Below are positions 44,953-54,701 of a stretch of DNA of 64,000 nt, piece after piece. The DNA is from Limnoperna fortunei (Eukaryota; Mollusca; Bivalvia; Mytilida; Modiolidae). The notes beneath the pieces were generated by a model, which was given only the letters and a program-made list of their open reading frames with translations, was not told the origin of the DNA and did no database searches. The stretch covers positions 36,535,222-36,599,221 of the forward strand of contig OX104117.1 of the NCBI GenBank assembly GCA_944474755.1, in the 5' to 3' direction. Numbering within the stretch: position 1 is the stretch's first letter; each line of letters begins with the position of its first letter. A program made the translations under genes and the position numbers.

Positions 44953-46270
44953 ATTTCATTATAACAAACATTAAACAGAATTTATTCCACGAAAGCTTCA
45001 ATTTGCGAGTGGTAAACCAGGTTTTACGCACTAATACAGAAATTACAAATTATCTCTATCATTATGGTTTATTGTTCGATAACTATTATTTGTGCACATG
45101 AGTTATGTTACCGTTCACAATCGGTTTATTGCAGAAAGCCTATGATGTCATAATGAAGCATCATCAGTGCAATAAACATGGTGCATTGGTATAAGCATTG
45201 CGTGCCTTATCACAAGAAAATTGTTGCACTTGGCGTTTATGCGCTTATATGACCTGGGTTTGTGTATTAGGTGTTAGGACTTGATATCGCCTAGGATGCC
45301 ATGTTACAATGCCTACATCCTAAAAATATCCTGATATTTCAGAAATTGATAAATTATTATTATCGCGGACAACATTCCCCTTTGAATTGAGATGTTGCCA
45401 GTGATTTATCTGTTGAAGAAAGGGTACATTAACCACCCAGTGCTATTTCAGCTGAAAAATAGAACTAGTTAACAAACAATAGTTGAAACATTAAAATCGT
45501 GATAGTTATAATGAGAGTTTGGAGGGTTGTAGACTGAGAGTTTAGCCATTTGTATTTGCTGTGTTAAACTGACTCATGAAAGTGTCACTTGCAAATTCGT
45601 CTTTTTAGCTATGGTATCCAAATCCCTTCGATGCCAAAAGGATTCGCGAAATGAATCCTTTGCTACGTCCCAGTACCAAGAATCATCATGCTTTATGTCA
45701 CATATATTTAATTTGTCGTGACTAAACAGGACGGAACAATAATTCAATTTGTTTATATTGTAACAAAGGCCAGAGACATATTCATCGTCATATTACTTCC
45801 TTTTAATTTTAAAATAAAGAACGGGAAATTATTTTATTTAAAAAAATAACATAATATTGAATCGTTGAAACGTTTTTTAAATTTCCTTCTTCCTTGTTAT
45901 TTAATTCACACCCAAACCTCCCATGATTATTGGCTGTATTCAGCAAGACGGGTATGTTAACAGTATTTTATTAATAGTTTGTTTTAATTCTTTATTTTGC
46001 ATAAGTTGAACTTTAACTTTAGACTTTATCCCTCTTACATCGTGAAGTAAATAACGTGACATCACAATTTTACAAAACATCGATAAACTGATTAGTTACG
46101 TTGTATGAAACTCGATGCCTTTTCCCAAGGCTGTCGCACTTCTATGAGATAGAAACGAGAAAAAGCATCTCGTTTAAAAAAATTGTAATTAATACATAAG
46201 TATATTCCATGTTCATAACCCGTCTTTTCAAAGATCATTCTTAAACATTTGGAATGCTACCATTTTGTTG
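44953..46270. repeat. Non-coding segmental duplication, copy 2
   Basis: Partner of 38880-40370. Copy 1 leads to the truncated otopetrin-like copy, and this one leads, after a SINE and a retrotransposon insertion, to the intact gene at 53217. That arrangement suggests the block is the ancestral upstream flank of that gene type. Confidence 0.65.
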
Positions 46271-46384
46271 GGAGTTGCTACAAAGAACAATTATTTGTAC
46301 ATGCTAATCTCTTTTCTGAATGAAAAAAGATGTCCAACTCATACGTAGGTATTTTTCCAAAACACATCTAATTGAAAGTTCACA

Positions 46385-46735
46385 GAGCTGCTAAGCGCAG
46401 CCCCATGTTGCTGATGATGTCCTCTCTCTCTTTTTTTTTGGGGGGGGGGGAGTGGGGTTGTCAGGATCATTGTACGGAAAGCCTGACCGCGGACCAGAGT
46501 GTAACGTAATTGGAGAGTGCCAAGCTCCTTGTACGATAAAGACCCCTGCTGTTGTTGCCGATAAGAGTAACAACCACAAAATTTTCTCTGCCCCCACCCA
46601 TACCCTATACTTAATTAGTGGCATTCAATTTTTTTCCTTTGGTCCATATGTATTGACTAACTTTATTATTCCTCTCCTTAATACAGCTTAAATACTGCTC
46701 GCTAGACGTAAAGCAAATATCCAATCAATAAATAA
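46385..46735 (+). repeat. SINE family A, plus orientation
   Basis: Body words GGTTGTCAGGATCATTGTAC and GCCTGACCGCGGACCAGAG lead to a tail ATACAGCTTAAATACTGCTC, GCTAGACGTAAAGCAA and CCAATCAATAAAT. A long T run and G run (46430-46450) interrupt the 5' half. Confidence 0.65.
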
Positions 46736-46739
46736 ATCC

Positions 46740-47042
46740 GCCTTTCTATTCCGTTTTCGGCTTTTATCAACTTCTCATTTTTTTTAATGCAGCATAGTTA
46801 GCAAATTTTTACAGGTGTTTTTGATGAACGATTTTGACGGACTTTAAGGCTTTAAATTTTCAATTAACAATTTTTTGTTTAACTACTTTATATTTTACTT
46901 GATGAAATTCCGGCGCAACCACAAAAAATGACCAAAAAAAACTATTTTAAGAATTATAAGGATTTAATGCCTATTTCGGTCGATCCATAGTATAAATCCT
47001 AATATAATATGAAGTATTTTTCTTTTTATACGTGATGATAAT
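46740..47042 (+). other. Predicted 5' intron of paralog 6, left of the retrotransposon
   Basis: AT-rich DNA that was contiguous with 53165 before the retrotransposon inserted. It joins through the 15-bp target site to the acceptor before the 53217 ATG. Confidence 0.5.
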
Positions 47043-47057
47043 ATTATTTTTGTTTAG
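47043..47057. repeat. Target-site duplication, 5' copy
   Basis: ATTATTTTTGTTTAG, exactly repeated at 53150-53164. Confidence 0.92.
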
Positions 47058-47946
47058 ACCCCGTGTGGGACCCGGGGCACAGGAGAATAGGCCCACGGCT
47101 TCCTCAGCCTGCAGTAAGAGTCTGCTAACAGAGGCAACACTTGCCGTGTGTTGCGACCCGTGTCGATTACAGGACGGGATTTCAGTAGGCCGGGTAAACG
47201 GTCCCGATAACTTACTGAACCCTTACTTTTTCTAGACGGGAAATCGAGTTAGCCCTGACTTCGATGAATCGGCATGTCACGTCTTGCCCTTTGTGAATCC
47301 TTCTCATTTAAGCTACTCTATTACATTATTTTTCTTCAAACTGTTCCATGAAATGTATTTACCAGTTGATAGAAAGCTTCCTTTAAGGATTTAGAAAGAA
47401 GGCGGTGGCTGAAGGGCAAAGCTTCCTCAGCTTTATAGAGGCGACATGTTTGCCGTGTGTTGCAACCCGTGATGGTGGAGGAAGGGATCCTGGTGGTTGA
47501 GAGATCACTCTCTGCTGCATCCATTAGTGCGGGTCAGCGGGTTTGATTTTCAATACACCACTTTGGCCCTGACTTCAACTAGACGGGAGGCCGGATAGAC
47601 CCGGTTCGGTCAATCGGCTGGTCACGCCGAGCACTTAACAAGCTTGTCTTCATTCTTCTTTTCACTTGATTATATCGTATGTATCTTAGTATCAAAGTTG
47701 TACAGTTACAAGCTGTTAAGAAAGCGGTGGCTAATGGGTCAATCGAGTAGATGTAATTTCGAACGGTTGTTTCGCCAGTTAAGTCTGGCACGAAGCTTGC
47801 GTTCCTTAAGAAATTCATCTATTTGAGTATACCGCCCTTGGAACACCTGATGCTTTCTGCTGGTGATCCGCAGACACAAAGCATCGCCCCTGTTGGCACT
47901 CCGTGGCGGGTGGGTGACAAGGGTGGTGAAACGCATTCTTTGCATC
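47058..47946 (+). promoter_or_regulatory. Retrotransposon 5' untranslated region with imperfect tandem repeats
   Basis: A GC-rich 889-base leader, expected to hold the internal promoter. GCTTCCTCAGC followed by TTGCCGTGTGTTGCGACCCG (about 47098-47160) is repeated at about 47420-47470 with GTTGCAACCCG. GCGGTGGCTGAAGGG (47402) is repeated as GCGGTGGCTAATGGG (47723), and CCCTGACTTC (47252, 47568) also recurs. The unit offset is about 320-330 bases. Confidence 0.6.
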
Positions 47947-49263
47947 ATGGCTTCCGATGCACCTTTAATTCAAACAAGTTCCAAAAAAAGAAAAAATGAA
48001 ATTCCGCTTGAAGACATTGTTGATGATGAACACTGGACAAGATTTATTGTATTAACTAGTAAGGATTTAAACAAACCTTTATGTAAAGTTTCTCCCTTTG
48101 TCATAGAAAAAACCATCAAGGCTTGTGCAGGAGACGTTAAAAACGTCACTAAAATGAAATCTGGCTCTTTACTTATTGAAGTTTCTAAAAAACAGCAATC
48201 CGTAAATTTATTACAACTGCATAAAATTTTAGATTTGGAAATTACATCAACGCCTCACAGAACATTAAATTCCTGTCAGGGTATTATTCATTACAGAGAC
48301 GATGATCTCTCTGAACTGACAGATGAAGAAATTTGTCTTGAACTGAAGCCTCAGGGTGTTACAAAAGTAAAAAGATTTATTGCAAAAAGACAAAATCAAC
48401 AAATTAAACTTAATACCTTTCTTTTAAATTTCAATACTCCATCTGTCCCTAAATCAATCAAAATTGGACTGTACAATATTAAAGTCAGCGCATACATTCC
48501 AAATCCTGTGCGCTGCTTTAAATGTCAGAAATTTGGCCACGGAAAAGGACAATGTAGAGGCTCCTTGGTATGCTTTAAATGTGCAGAGGTAGGACATGAG
48601 GGCTTTACCTGCACAAATAATCCAAAGTGTGCCAATTGTGGTGAAGCCCACATGTCCTCATCCAAGGAGTGTGCTCACTTCAAAAAAGAAAAAGAAATTC
48701 AAAAATTAAAAACGGAAAAAAATATCACATACCCTGAGGCACGTCGCCTCTTCAATTCAAACAATCTCTCGTCTCCTGCATCAACGTCATACGCCAGTGT
48801 TGCCAAACGCGTTCTCACTTCTGTTGAAACGCAGACCATCATCACCTGGCCCATTGACAAACAGGAACCTTCAAAATTACCAGTAAAAACAACAGACAAA
48901 ATCATTCAATCTTCACGAAAATCTTCATCTTCTCAAACTGCTACATCTTCAGCACCATCTTCATCATCAGCTAATCCTTCAAGCAGCCCCAAAAAAAATT
49001 CAAAAAATACTATTTCCAATTCAAATTCTTCAAATTCAAATAAAAACCCAAATCAAAAAGGAGATCGTACTCCTAAACTGCTGCGGGATCCCATTAAGGT
49101 CCACAACAGATTTGGAAGTCTAGATCATCTAGACACCACTATCTGGGGCGACCCCATGGATACACTACCCCCAGATACTGGATCTAAAAGTAGATCCCCT
49201 AGCAGAAACCGGCGGAATAGCCCCAAAAAACCTGTCAACTATTCCCCTATTCGCAGACCATAA
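47947..49263 (+). CDS. Retrotransposon ORF1, gag-like nucleic-acid-binding protein
   Basis: A 438-residue protein. The frame is open from 47863, but I start at the ATG at 47947 (MASDAPL), the first Met. The first ~150 residues are a mixed, basic domain. Three Cys/His knuckles follow: CFKCQKFGHGKGQC (starting 48514), CFKCAEVGHEGFTC and CANCGEAHMSSSKEC, as in ORF1 proteins of I- and Jockey-type elements. The C-terminal third is Ser/Asn/Pro-rich and disordered, ending in RSPSRNRRNSPKK. The role is to coat the element RNA and form the ribonucleoprotein. The stop codon overlaps the ORF2 start by one base (TAATG). Confidence 0.88.
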   Translation: MASDAPLIQTSSKKRKNEIPLEDIVDDEHWTRFIVLTSKDLNKPLCKVSPFVIEKTIKACAGDVKNVTKMKSGSLLIEVSKKQQSVNLLQLHKILDLEITSTPHRTLNSCQGIIHYRDDDLSELTDEEICLELKPQGVTKVKRFIAKRQNQQIKLNTFLLNFNTPSVPKSIKIGLYNIKVSAYIPNPVRCFKCQKFGHGKGQCRGSLVCFKCAEVGHEGFTCTNNPKCANCGEAHMSSSKECAHFKKEKEIQKLKTEKNITYPEARRLFNSNNLSSPASTSYASVAKRVLTSVETQTIITWPIDKQEPSKLPVKTTDKIIQSSRKSSSSQTATSSAPSSSSANPSSSPKKNSKNTISNSNSSNSNKNPNQKGDRTPKLLRDPIKVHNRFGSLDHLDTTIWGDPMDTLPPDTGSKSRSPSRNRRNSPKKPVNYSPIRRP

Positions 49264-52200
49264 TGGATACAATAATACAATGGAATTGTCGAGGTCTTAA
49301 GATTAATTTTCTTGAAATTACTTTATTAGTTCAAGCCTTTCTTCCTGTTGCATTTTGCCTCCAAGAATCCCACCTAAAACGAAGTGATAAAATATCTTTA
49401 AAAAACTATTCTATATACAGCACATATGTAGACGAGAATGATAGAGCTGCTGGCGGCTCTACCATTCTTGTAAAAGATCAAGTTCTACATAGCCCTGTAG
49501 ATCTCAACACTGATCTGCAGGCGGTTGCTGTTAGAATATCATTAGACAAAACAATTACTTTATGCTCTGTGTATATACCACCGAATTCTTCATTAAATTT
49601 AAATCAGTTGAAACATCTTACTGATCAGTTACCAGCCCCATATATATTATTTGGGGACTTCAACGCACACAACCCTCTATGGGGTAGTAACACAATTAAC
49701 GAAAAAGGTAAAATGATTGAAGGCTTAATGAATCAGGAAGATCTGTGTATTTTTAATGATGGAACCAATACATATTTGCATCCTGGGAATGGATCATATT
49801 CGGCTATTGATCTTACAATAGCAGATCCTTCTCTGTTGCCCGAATTCTCATGGAAAGTCCATGACGATCTCTGTGGCAGTGATCACTTTCCCATTATCTT
49901 GGAATCTTTACACTCTTCAAACACAGAAAGATTCGCTCGGTATAAATTTGGCAAGGCCAATTGGCCTCTATTTGAACAACTCTGTATAGAGCGACCTGAC
50001 TCGGATGCTTTTGAAGCTGTTTCTGATCCAATTTTAAAATTCAATGAAACACTTATTTCAATTGCTGATGAAACAATTCCTAAGACCTCGACAAATCCAA
50101 AACATCCTAGTAAACCATGGTTCGATGACAGCTGTGAGGACGCTATTAAAGACCGGAAAAAAGCCGAACGACGCTTTAATAAACACCCAACTCAAAATAA
50201 TCTTAACCATTTCCGAATTTTTCGAGCGAAAGCTCGCAGGGTAACGAAACAAAGACGACGCACCTCTTGGCGTAACTTTGTTTCTAAACTAAATAACCAT
50301 ACCCCCATGAATAAAATTTGGAACATGATTCGTAAAATTAAAGGTAAAAACAGTAAAGCAAATGTCCATCATTTAAAGGATGGACAAGACTTGTTAACAT
50401 CAGAGTCAGATATATCTAACAAATTGGCCGAAACATTTGCAAAACACTCGTCCGCTGAAAATTATCATCCCGATTTTCAGCGTATCAAAACTCAAAAAGA
50501 AAAATCAAAACTTAATTTCCAGTCAAAAAATCTAGAAGATTACAACAAACCTTTTTCTATGGAAGAACTAAAAACCTCTTTGAACAAATCTCACGATACA
50601 GCATGTGGTCCAGATGACATCCATTATCAACTTCTCAAACATCTGCCACAATCTTCTCTCCAATGCCTTTTGAATCTTCTTAACAACATTTGGGAAACGG
50701 GTGACTTACCATCTATATGGAAAATGGCCACTGTTGTGCCTATTCCAAAGCCAGGAAAAGATCACTCGGAAGCGTCCAACTATCGGCCTATAGCACTCAC
50801 AAGCTGTCTTTGTAAAACCCTGGAAAGGATGATCAATGATCGCCTTGTCTGGTTTTTAGAATCCAACAATCTACTTTCTAATATTCAGTGTGGTTTTAGA
50901 CAAGGGCGAAGTACCCTAGATCATCTTGTACGTTTCGAAACGTATATTCGAAACGCCTTTGCAAAAAATGAGCATGTTGTGTCTATCTTTTTCGATTTAG
51001 AAAAAGCGTATGACACAACATGGAAATATGGTATTTTAAAAGATCTTTTTGATATGGGGTTGAAAGGTAGACTTCCTACCTTTATTTCAAACTTTTTATC
51101 TGACAGAGAATTTAAAGTTAGGGTCAATTCTACTTTATCTGACCCTTTTGAACAGGAAATGGGTGTTCCTCAGGGAAGCATCCTTTCTGTCACTTTATTT
51201 AGTATCAAAATTAATAGCCTTGCTCAGGTTTTGAAAGATAATATTGATGGTTCTCTTTATGTTGACGACTTCCTCATATGTTACCGAGGAAAAAACATGA
51301 ATAATATTGAACGTCAACTGCAGTTATGCTTAAATAGAATAGAGAAATGGGCAATGGAGAATGGTTTTAAATTCTCCACTGCAAAAACCGTTGGGATGCA
51401 TTTTTGTAATAAACGAAAGATGCATCCTGACCCCGAATTAAAATTATATAATAATCCTATCAAAATTGTAAAAGAAACTACTTTTCTTGGTCTCATATTT
51501 GATTCTAGGCTAACCTTTCTACCCCATATCAAAATGTTAAAAAATAAATGCTTTAAGGCATTAGATATTTTAAAAGTCGTATCCAGTACCGACTGGGGTG
51601 CTCAGTGCGATGTTTTACTTAATCTATATAGATCGCTGGTTCGATCTAAATTGGATTACGGTTGCTTTATTTATGGTTCTGCTCGCAAGTCATATGTCAA
51701 AATCCTTGATACTATACACCATCAAGGATTGCGACTATGCCTTGGAGCTTTCAGAACCACACCTGTTGAGAGTTTATATGTAGAAGCAGGCGAGCCTTCT
51801 TTGTATCAAAGAAGAATAAAGCTTGCTTTGCAATATGCAACCAAATTAAAGGCATATCCTGGCAACCCTGCCCACGACTGTGTTTTCAAACCTCTATATC
51901 AAAACATTTTCGAAAAACATCCAAACAAAATTCAACCTTTTGGCCTCCGAATTAAATCTCATTTGGAAAATTCTGGTATAAATTTAGATGAAATTGCTGC
52001 AATCGAAATTCCGCATAATCCCCCGTGGTTAAACCCCAAACCGATATTTATTTATGATCTAAGAAAACATAAAAAGTCCGACACAAACCATTTAATAATA
52101 CAACAACATTATGCAGAAATTAAATCTTGTTACCCTGACCATAGTACTATTTACACAGACGGGTCAAAAGACGGTGATAAAGTCGCCTCGGCCGCTGTCT

Positions 52201-52943
52201 TCGGAGAGCGTGTTGAAACTCGCCGCCTTCCGTCTGCCTCATCTGTATTTACAGCAGAGGCGCAAGCTATTCTTCTTGCGATGAAAATAGTTGCTTCGTC
52301 AGACGAATGCAAATTTATTGTCTGCTCCGATTCCCTGTCTTGTCTACTGGCTATTGAAAATTTCAAAATTAAAAATCCTTACATTTTAAAAATTATTCAA
52401 ATCTACAAATCTCTTGTTGCTTTGGGAAAAGAGGTTATCTTCTTCTGGATTCCCAGTCATGTCGGAATCCGTGGAAACACAGTCGTGGATCAGGAGGCTA
52501 AAAATGCTCTAAAGAATAATGTCATTAAATGTAATATTCCTTTTACTGATTTTAAACCGTTGATTTTTAAATATATTTCTAGTTTGTGGCAGAGTGGTTG
52601 GGATCTCCAAGTTCATAATAAACTTCATGAGATCCAGCCACTACTGCACACAAATATTTTTAAATGTTTTAGAGGTCGAAGAGACCAAGTTGTTTTAACA
52701 AGATGTCGTCTTGGTCATACCAGGACGACACATAGTTATATTTTAAACAATGAGCCACGACCCGAATGTGTGCCATGCAACAGTCCATACACCATTAAGC
52801 ATGTCTTGATGGACTGTGTGGACGTGGCCCACATTCGGGAACGTTTCTATAGTGTAGATACATATTTTAATTTATATAAAACTGTCGCAGGCGACACAAT
52901 TTTAAAGTTTTTAAAAGAAATTAATTTGTTTAATAAAATTTAA
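49263..52943 (+). CDS. Retrotransposon ORF2: endonuclease, reverse transcriptase, RNase H
   Basis: A 1226-residue polyprotein for target-primed reverse transcription. Residues 1-220 are an exonuclease-endonuclease-phosphatase fold: WNCRG, QESHL with the catalytic Glu, FGDFNAHN and the SDHFPI motif. The reverse transcriptase spans about residues 470-750, with PIPKPGKDHSEASNYRPIAL, GFRQGRSTLDHL, FFDLEKAYDT, GVPQGSILS and LYVDDFL (Asp at 668-669), where the more usual first residues are FA. RNase H spans about residues 960-1090: IYTDGSKDG (Asp966), FTAEAQAI, VCSDSLSCL and WIPSHVGIRGNTVVDQEAK, so all acidic residues are present. The C-terminus has a CX2CX8HX4C zinc knuckle (CVPC..TIKHVLMDC). No stops. 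The ATG is reached through TAATG. Confidence 0.95.
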   Translation: MDTIIQWNCRGLKINFLEITLLVQAFLPVAFCLQESHLKRSDKISLKNYSIYSTYVDENDRAAGGSTILVKDQVLHSPVDLNTDLQAVAVRISLDKTITLCSVYIPPNSSLNLNQLKHLTDQLPAPYILFGDFNAHNPLWGSNTINEKGKMIEGLMNQEDLCIFNDGTNTYLHPGNGSYSAIDLTIADPSLLPEFSWKVHDDLCGSDHFPIILESLHSSNTERFARYKFGKANWPLFEQLCIERPDSDAFEAVSDPILKFNETLISIADETIPKTSTNPKHPSKPWFDDSCEDAIKDRKKAERRFNKHPTQNNLNHFRIFRAKARRVTKQRRRTSWRNFVSKLNNHTPMNKIWNMIRKIKGKNSKANVHHLKDGQDLLTSESDISNKLAETFAKHSSAENYHPDFQRIKTQKEKSKLNFQSKNLEDYNKPFSMEELKTSLNKSHDTACGPDDIHYQLLKHLPQSSLQCLLNLLNNIWETGDLPSIWKMATVVPIPKPGKDHSEASNYRPIALTSCLCKTLERMINDRLVWFLESNNLLSNIQCGFRQGRSTLDHLVRFETYIRNAFAKNEHVVSIFFDLEKAYDTTWKYGILKDLFDMGLKGRLPTFISNFLSDREFKVRVNSTLSDPFEQEMGVPQGSILSVTLFSIKINSLAQVLKDNIDGSLYVDDFLICYRGKNMNNIERQLQLCLNRIEKWAMENGFKFSTAKTVGMHFCNKRKMHPDPELKLYNNPIKIVKETTFLGLIFDSRLTFLPHIKMLKNKCFKALDILKVVSSTDWGAQCDVLLNLYRSLVRSKLDYGCFIYGSARKSYVKILDTIHHQGLRLCLGAFRTTPVESLYVEAGEPSLYQRRIKLALQYATKLKAYPGNPAHDCVFKPLYQNIFEKHPNKIQPFGLRIKSHLENSGINLDEIAAIEIPHNPPWLNPKPIFIYDLRKHKKSDTNHLIIQQHYAEIKSCYPDHSTIYTDGSKDGDKVASAAVFGERVETRRLPSASSVFTAEAQAILLAMKIVASSDECKFIVCSDSLSCLLAIENFKIKNPYILKIIQIYKSLVALGKEVIFFWIPSHVGIRGNTVVDQEAKNALKNNVIKCNIPFTDFKPLIFKYISSLWQSGWDLQVHNKLHEIQPLLHTNIFKCFRGRRDQVVLTRCRLGHTRTTHSYILNNEPRPECVPCNSPYTIKHVLMDCVDVAHIRERFYSVDTYFNLYKTVAGDTILKFLKEINLFNKI

Positions 52944-53149
52944 TTTCACTACTAAGTGTGATGCTTCATATTTTATTGTTTTAAGTCCCATTTTTATCTG
53001 TATATACTCTCATATTATTGTATGAGATTACGTTTTAGTATAAAAGGGGAGGCATGACATACTAATAAGTTAAAATCTACAATTTTCACGTCCTGAATAT
53101 AGCTGAAATATTGCTTGCTGGACGTTAAACAACAACCAATCAATCAATC
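52944..53149 (+). other. Retrotransposon 3' untranslated region and tail
   Basis: Ends in CGTCCTGAATATAGCTGAAA, then TTGCTTGCTGGACGTTAAAC and AACCAATCAATCAATC. The last ~60 bases match the 3' end of SINE family A, the part the reverse transcriptase is expected to recognise. Confidence 0.75.
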
Positions 53150-53164
53150 ATTATTTTTGTTTAG
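53150..53164. repeat. Target-site duplication, 3' copy
   Basis: Identical to 47043-47057. It lies about 40 bases upstream of the splice acceptor of paralog 6. Confidence 0.92.
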
Positions 53165-53216
53165 TTTTGACGGATTTTGTCTTAATTCAATTAATACAAT
53201 CTTTTACAGAGCAAAA

Positions 53217-54701
53217 ATGAGGCAGTTACTAAAAAGCATCTTGCATGCAGCTGTGTTCCTACCATGTTCAGCAGGTTTGGTCAAAGAACGACGAAATAGT
53301 GGCTTTTCTTTGCATGACGGAAGCATTGCTGGAGTAGTCCTATTAACAACCTTTGTGGTCATCATATTCGAAATAATATTCGTCCTGTCCATTCCAAAGT
53401 CAAGACTTTTAATGGTCGCTTTAATGAGTCTTGCTATTATTAGCCTTTGTTTATGCAGTTTTGCCGTTAGCTGTCGTTCTCAGTGGAAAATGCATCGCAA
53501 TGTCAAACCCAGTGATAGTTTAAAACTGAAATTTTTGTGGCTGTTTTCTTTAGGAAACGTTACTTATCAAGCATTACACGGCGCTATGCACGTGACTTGC
53601 AATTCATTATTATTGGAAGTTGCATTGTATTGTGTATTTACTTGGGTGTTTCAAATCGTCCAAACCATTTTTATTCATTACTTTTCAAGATTTAAATTTG
53701 CAAATGTGCTTTGTCTTTATTATGGACTCTTAGTTTTATTTGTTACAAATATTTCGATGTGGACGCAAGAAACAGTTTACCGATATGTCTTACACCATTC
53801 TCTAATTCCTAAAAATAGTTCAAATGATGATATTCCACCATGCGCAAACGGTACAACACTTTCAAAACTAGTGACATATTTTGAGCCTTACTTGGAGCCG
53901 GTATCACTGGAATACTGTCTTTTGAGTCTGATATTTATATCTGAAATGTGGCCAAAAGAACACGACCAAACTTTGTGTAATGTTCTCGAGGAAGCGAATA
54001 AAGGGGAAGAGAATAATGAAGACGATGTGTTATTACTGGCTAACTCTTTTTCTCAGAAAGAAACAGAAAGCCCATGGAACCGGCGCTCGTTCTGTGTCCT
54101 ATTTCTAGGTGTTTTGTACACATTGAGTTTTATTATTGTTGTTTGTGTGTTTCTTTACGTAAAAGAAGCAAAGCAGTACATTATTGTGTCGTATATAATT
54201 TTCCTCGTAGGAAATTTTATGAGAATTCCGCTAATGATAAAATGTTTCTATGCGTTATCTGGAGAACTAAGACCCAAACAAACTTCCGGAAAGATAATGA
54301 ACATGAATCATTTTGTAATTTTGACAAGCTCATTTGCCACTTGTGGTTTTTTCGCCATGGATGGTTATGAGCATTCAAGTTTTAAATATCTATTCGCGGA
54401 TATTGAGTCTATTTTTAACTCATTTTTTCGTATTGTGTCAACGATTTTGCAAACAATCTTCATTCTACAAATGAATCAATATCAGAAATGTGGACATTGT
54501 ACTTCAATTTGTTCAATTCAAAACCACTTTCTTTTTATGTGTCTATTAAATTTTGGACTATGGTTTAATTACACCTTTGTGATGCCTCAATACAGAGGTA
54601 ATTACCACCACGACTTTGAAAATGTGTTTTATCCATTTGTTGTTTTTTATCATTTTGAATGTTTCATTATGTTTTACCGACTTTTTAGAAAGAAGATGTA
54701 G
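53217..54701 (+). CDS. Divergent otopetrin-like proton channel, paralog 6
   Basis: A 494-residue single-exon protein with the 12-segment plan. I chose the ATG at 53217 because ATCTTTTACAGAGCAAAA gives a splice acceptor seven bases upstream and MRQLLKSILHAAV matches the paralogs' starts. The longer open frame from 53115 runs through the retrotransposon tail. Landmarks are HDGSIAGVVLLTT, TNISMWTQETVYRYV, YLEPVSLEYCLLSLIFISEM, LQTIFILQMNQYQKC and FYHFECFIMFYRLFRKKM. The linker after WPKE (about residues 255-285) is acidic and Glu-rich. The 47058-53149 retrotransposon occupies its predicted 5' intron. Its closest partner is the truncated copy at 40425. Proton transport is inferred from family resemblance. 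Confidence 0.76.
   Translation: MRQLLKSILHAAVFLPCSAGLVKERRNSGFSLHDGSIAGVVLLTTFVVIIFEIIFVLSIPKSRLLMVALMSLAIISLCLCSFAVSCRSQWKMHRNVKPSDSLKLKFLWLFSLGNVTYQALHGAMHVTCNSLLLEVALYCVFTWVFQIVQTIFIHYFSRFKFANVLCLYYGLLVLFVTNISMWTQETVYRYVLHHSLIPKNSSNDDIPPCANGTTLSKLVTYFEPYLEPVSLEYCLLSLIFISEMWPKEHDQTLCNVLEEANKGEENNEDDVLLLANSFSQKETESPWNRRSFCVLFLGVLYTLSFIIVVCVFLYVKEAKQYIIVSYIIFLVGNFMRIPLMIKCFYALSGELRPKQTSGKIMNMNHFVILTSSFATCGFFAMDGYEHSSFKYLFADIESIFNSFFRIVSTILQTIFILQMNQYQKCGHCTSICSIQNHFLFMCLLNFGLWFNYTFVMPQYRGNYHHDFENVFYPFVVFYHFECFIMFYRLFRKKM

Larger units (their letters stand above)
47058..53149 (+). mobile_element. Full-length non-LTR retrotransposon, I-group type, recently inserted
   Basis: It is bounded by a perfect 15-bp target-site duplication, has two intact ORFs, and ends in CTGAATATAGCTGAAATATT, GCTGGACGTTAAAC and a (AATC)n-type tail. 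The combination of an apurinic-type endonuclease, reverse transcriptase and RNase H in ORF2 with CCHC knuckles in ORF1 places it in the I/Nimb-like group; the exact clade needs a tree. It has no LTRs. It lies in the sense orientation in the intron just upstream of the coding exon at 53217. The unbroken frames and identical target sites point to a young, possibly active copy. Confidence 0.92.

Noticed and set aside
46391..46691. Opposing ORFs at 46.4-46.7 kb
   Set aside because: They fall inside a SINE family A copy.
47863..47946. Upstream 28-residue extension of ORF1
   Set aside because: It starts at a GTG; the first ATG is at 47947.
53115..53216. N-terminal extension of paralog 6 from 53115
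   Set aside because: It would translate the retrotransposon tail and the splice acceptor; the other paralogs start at the conserved Met.
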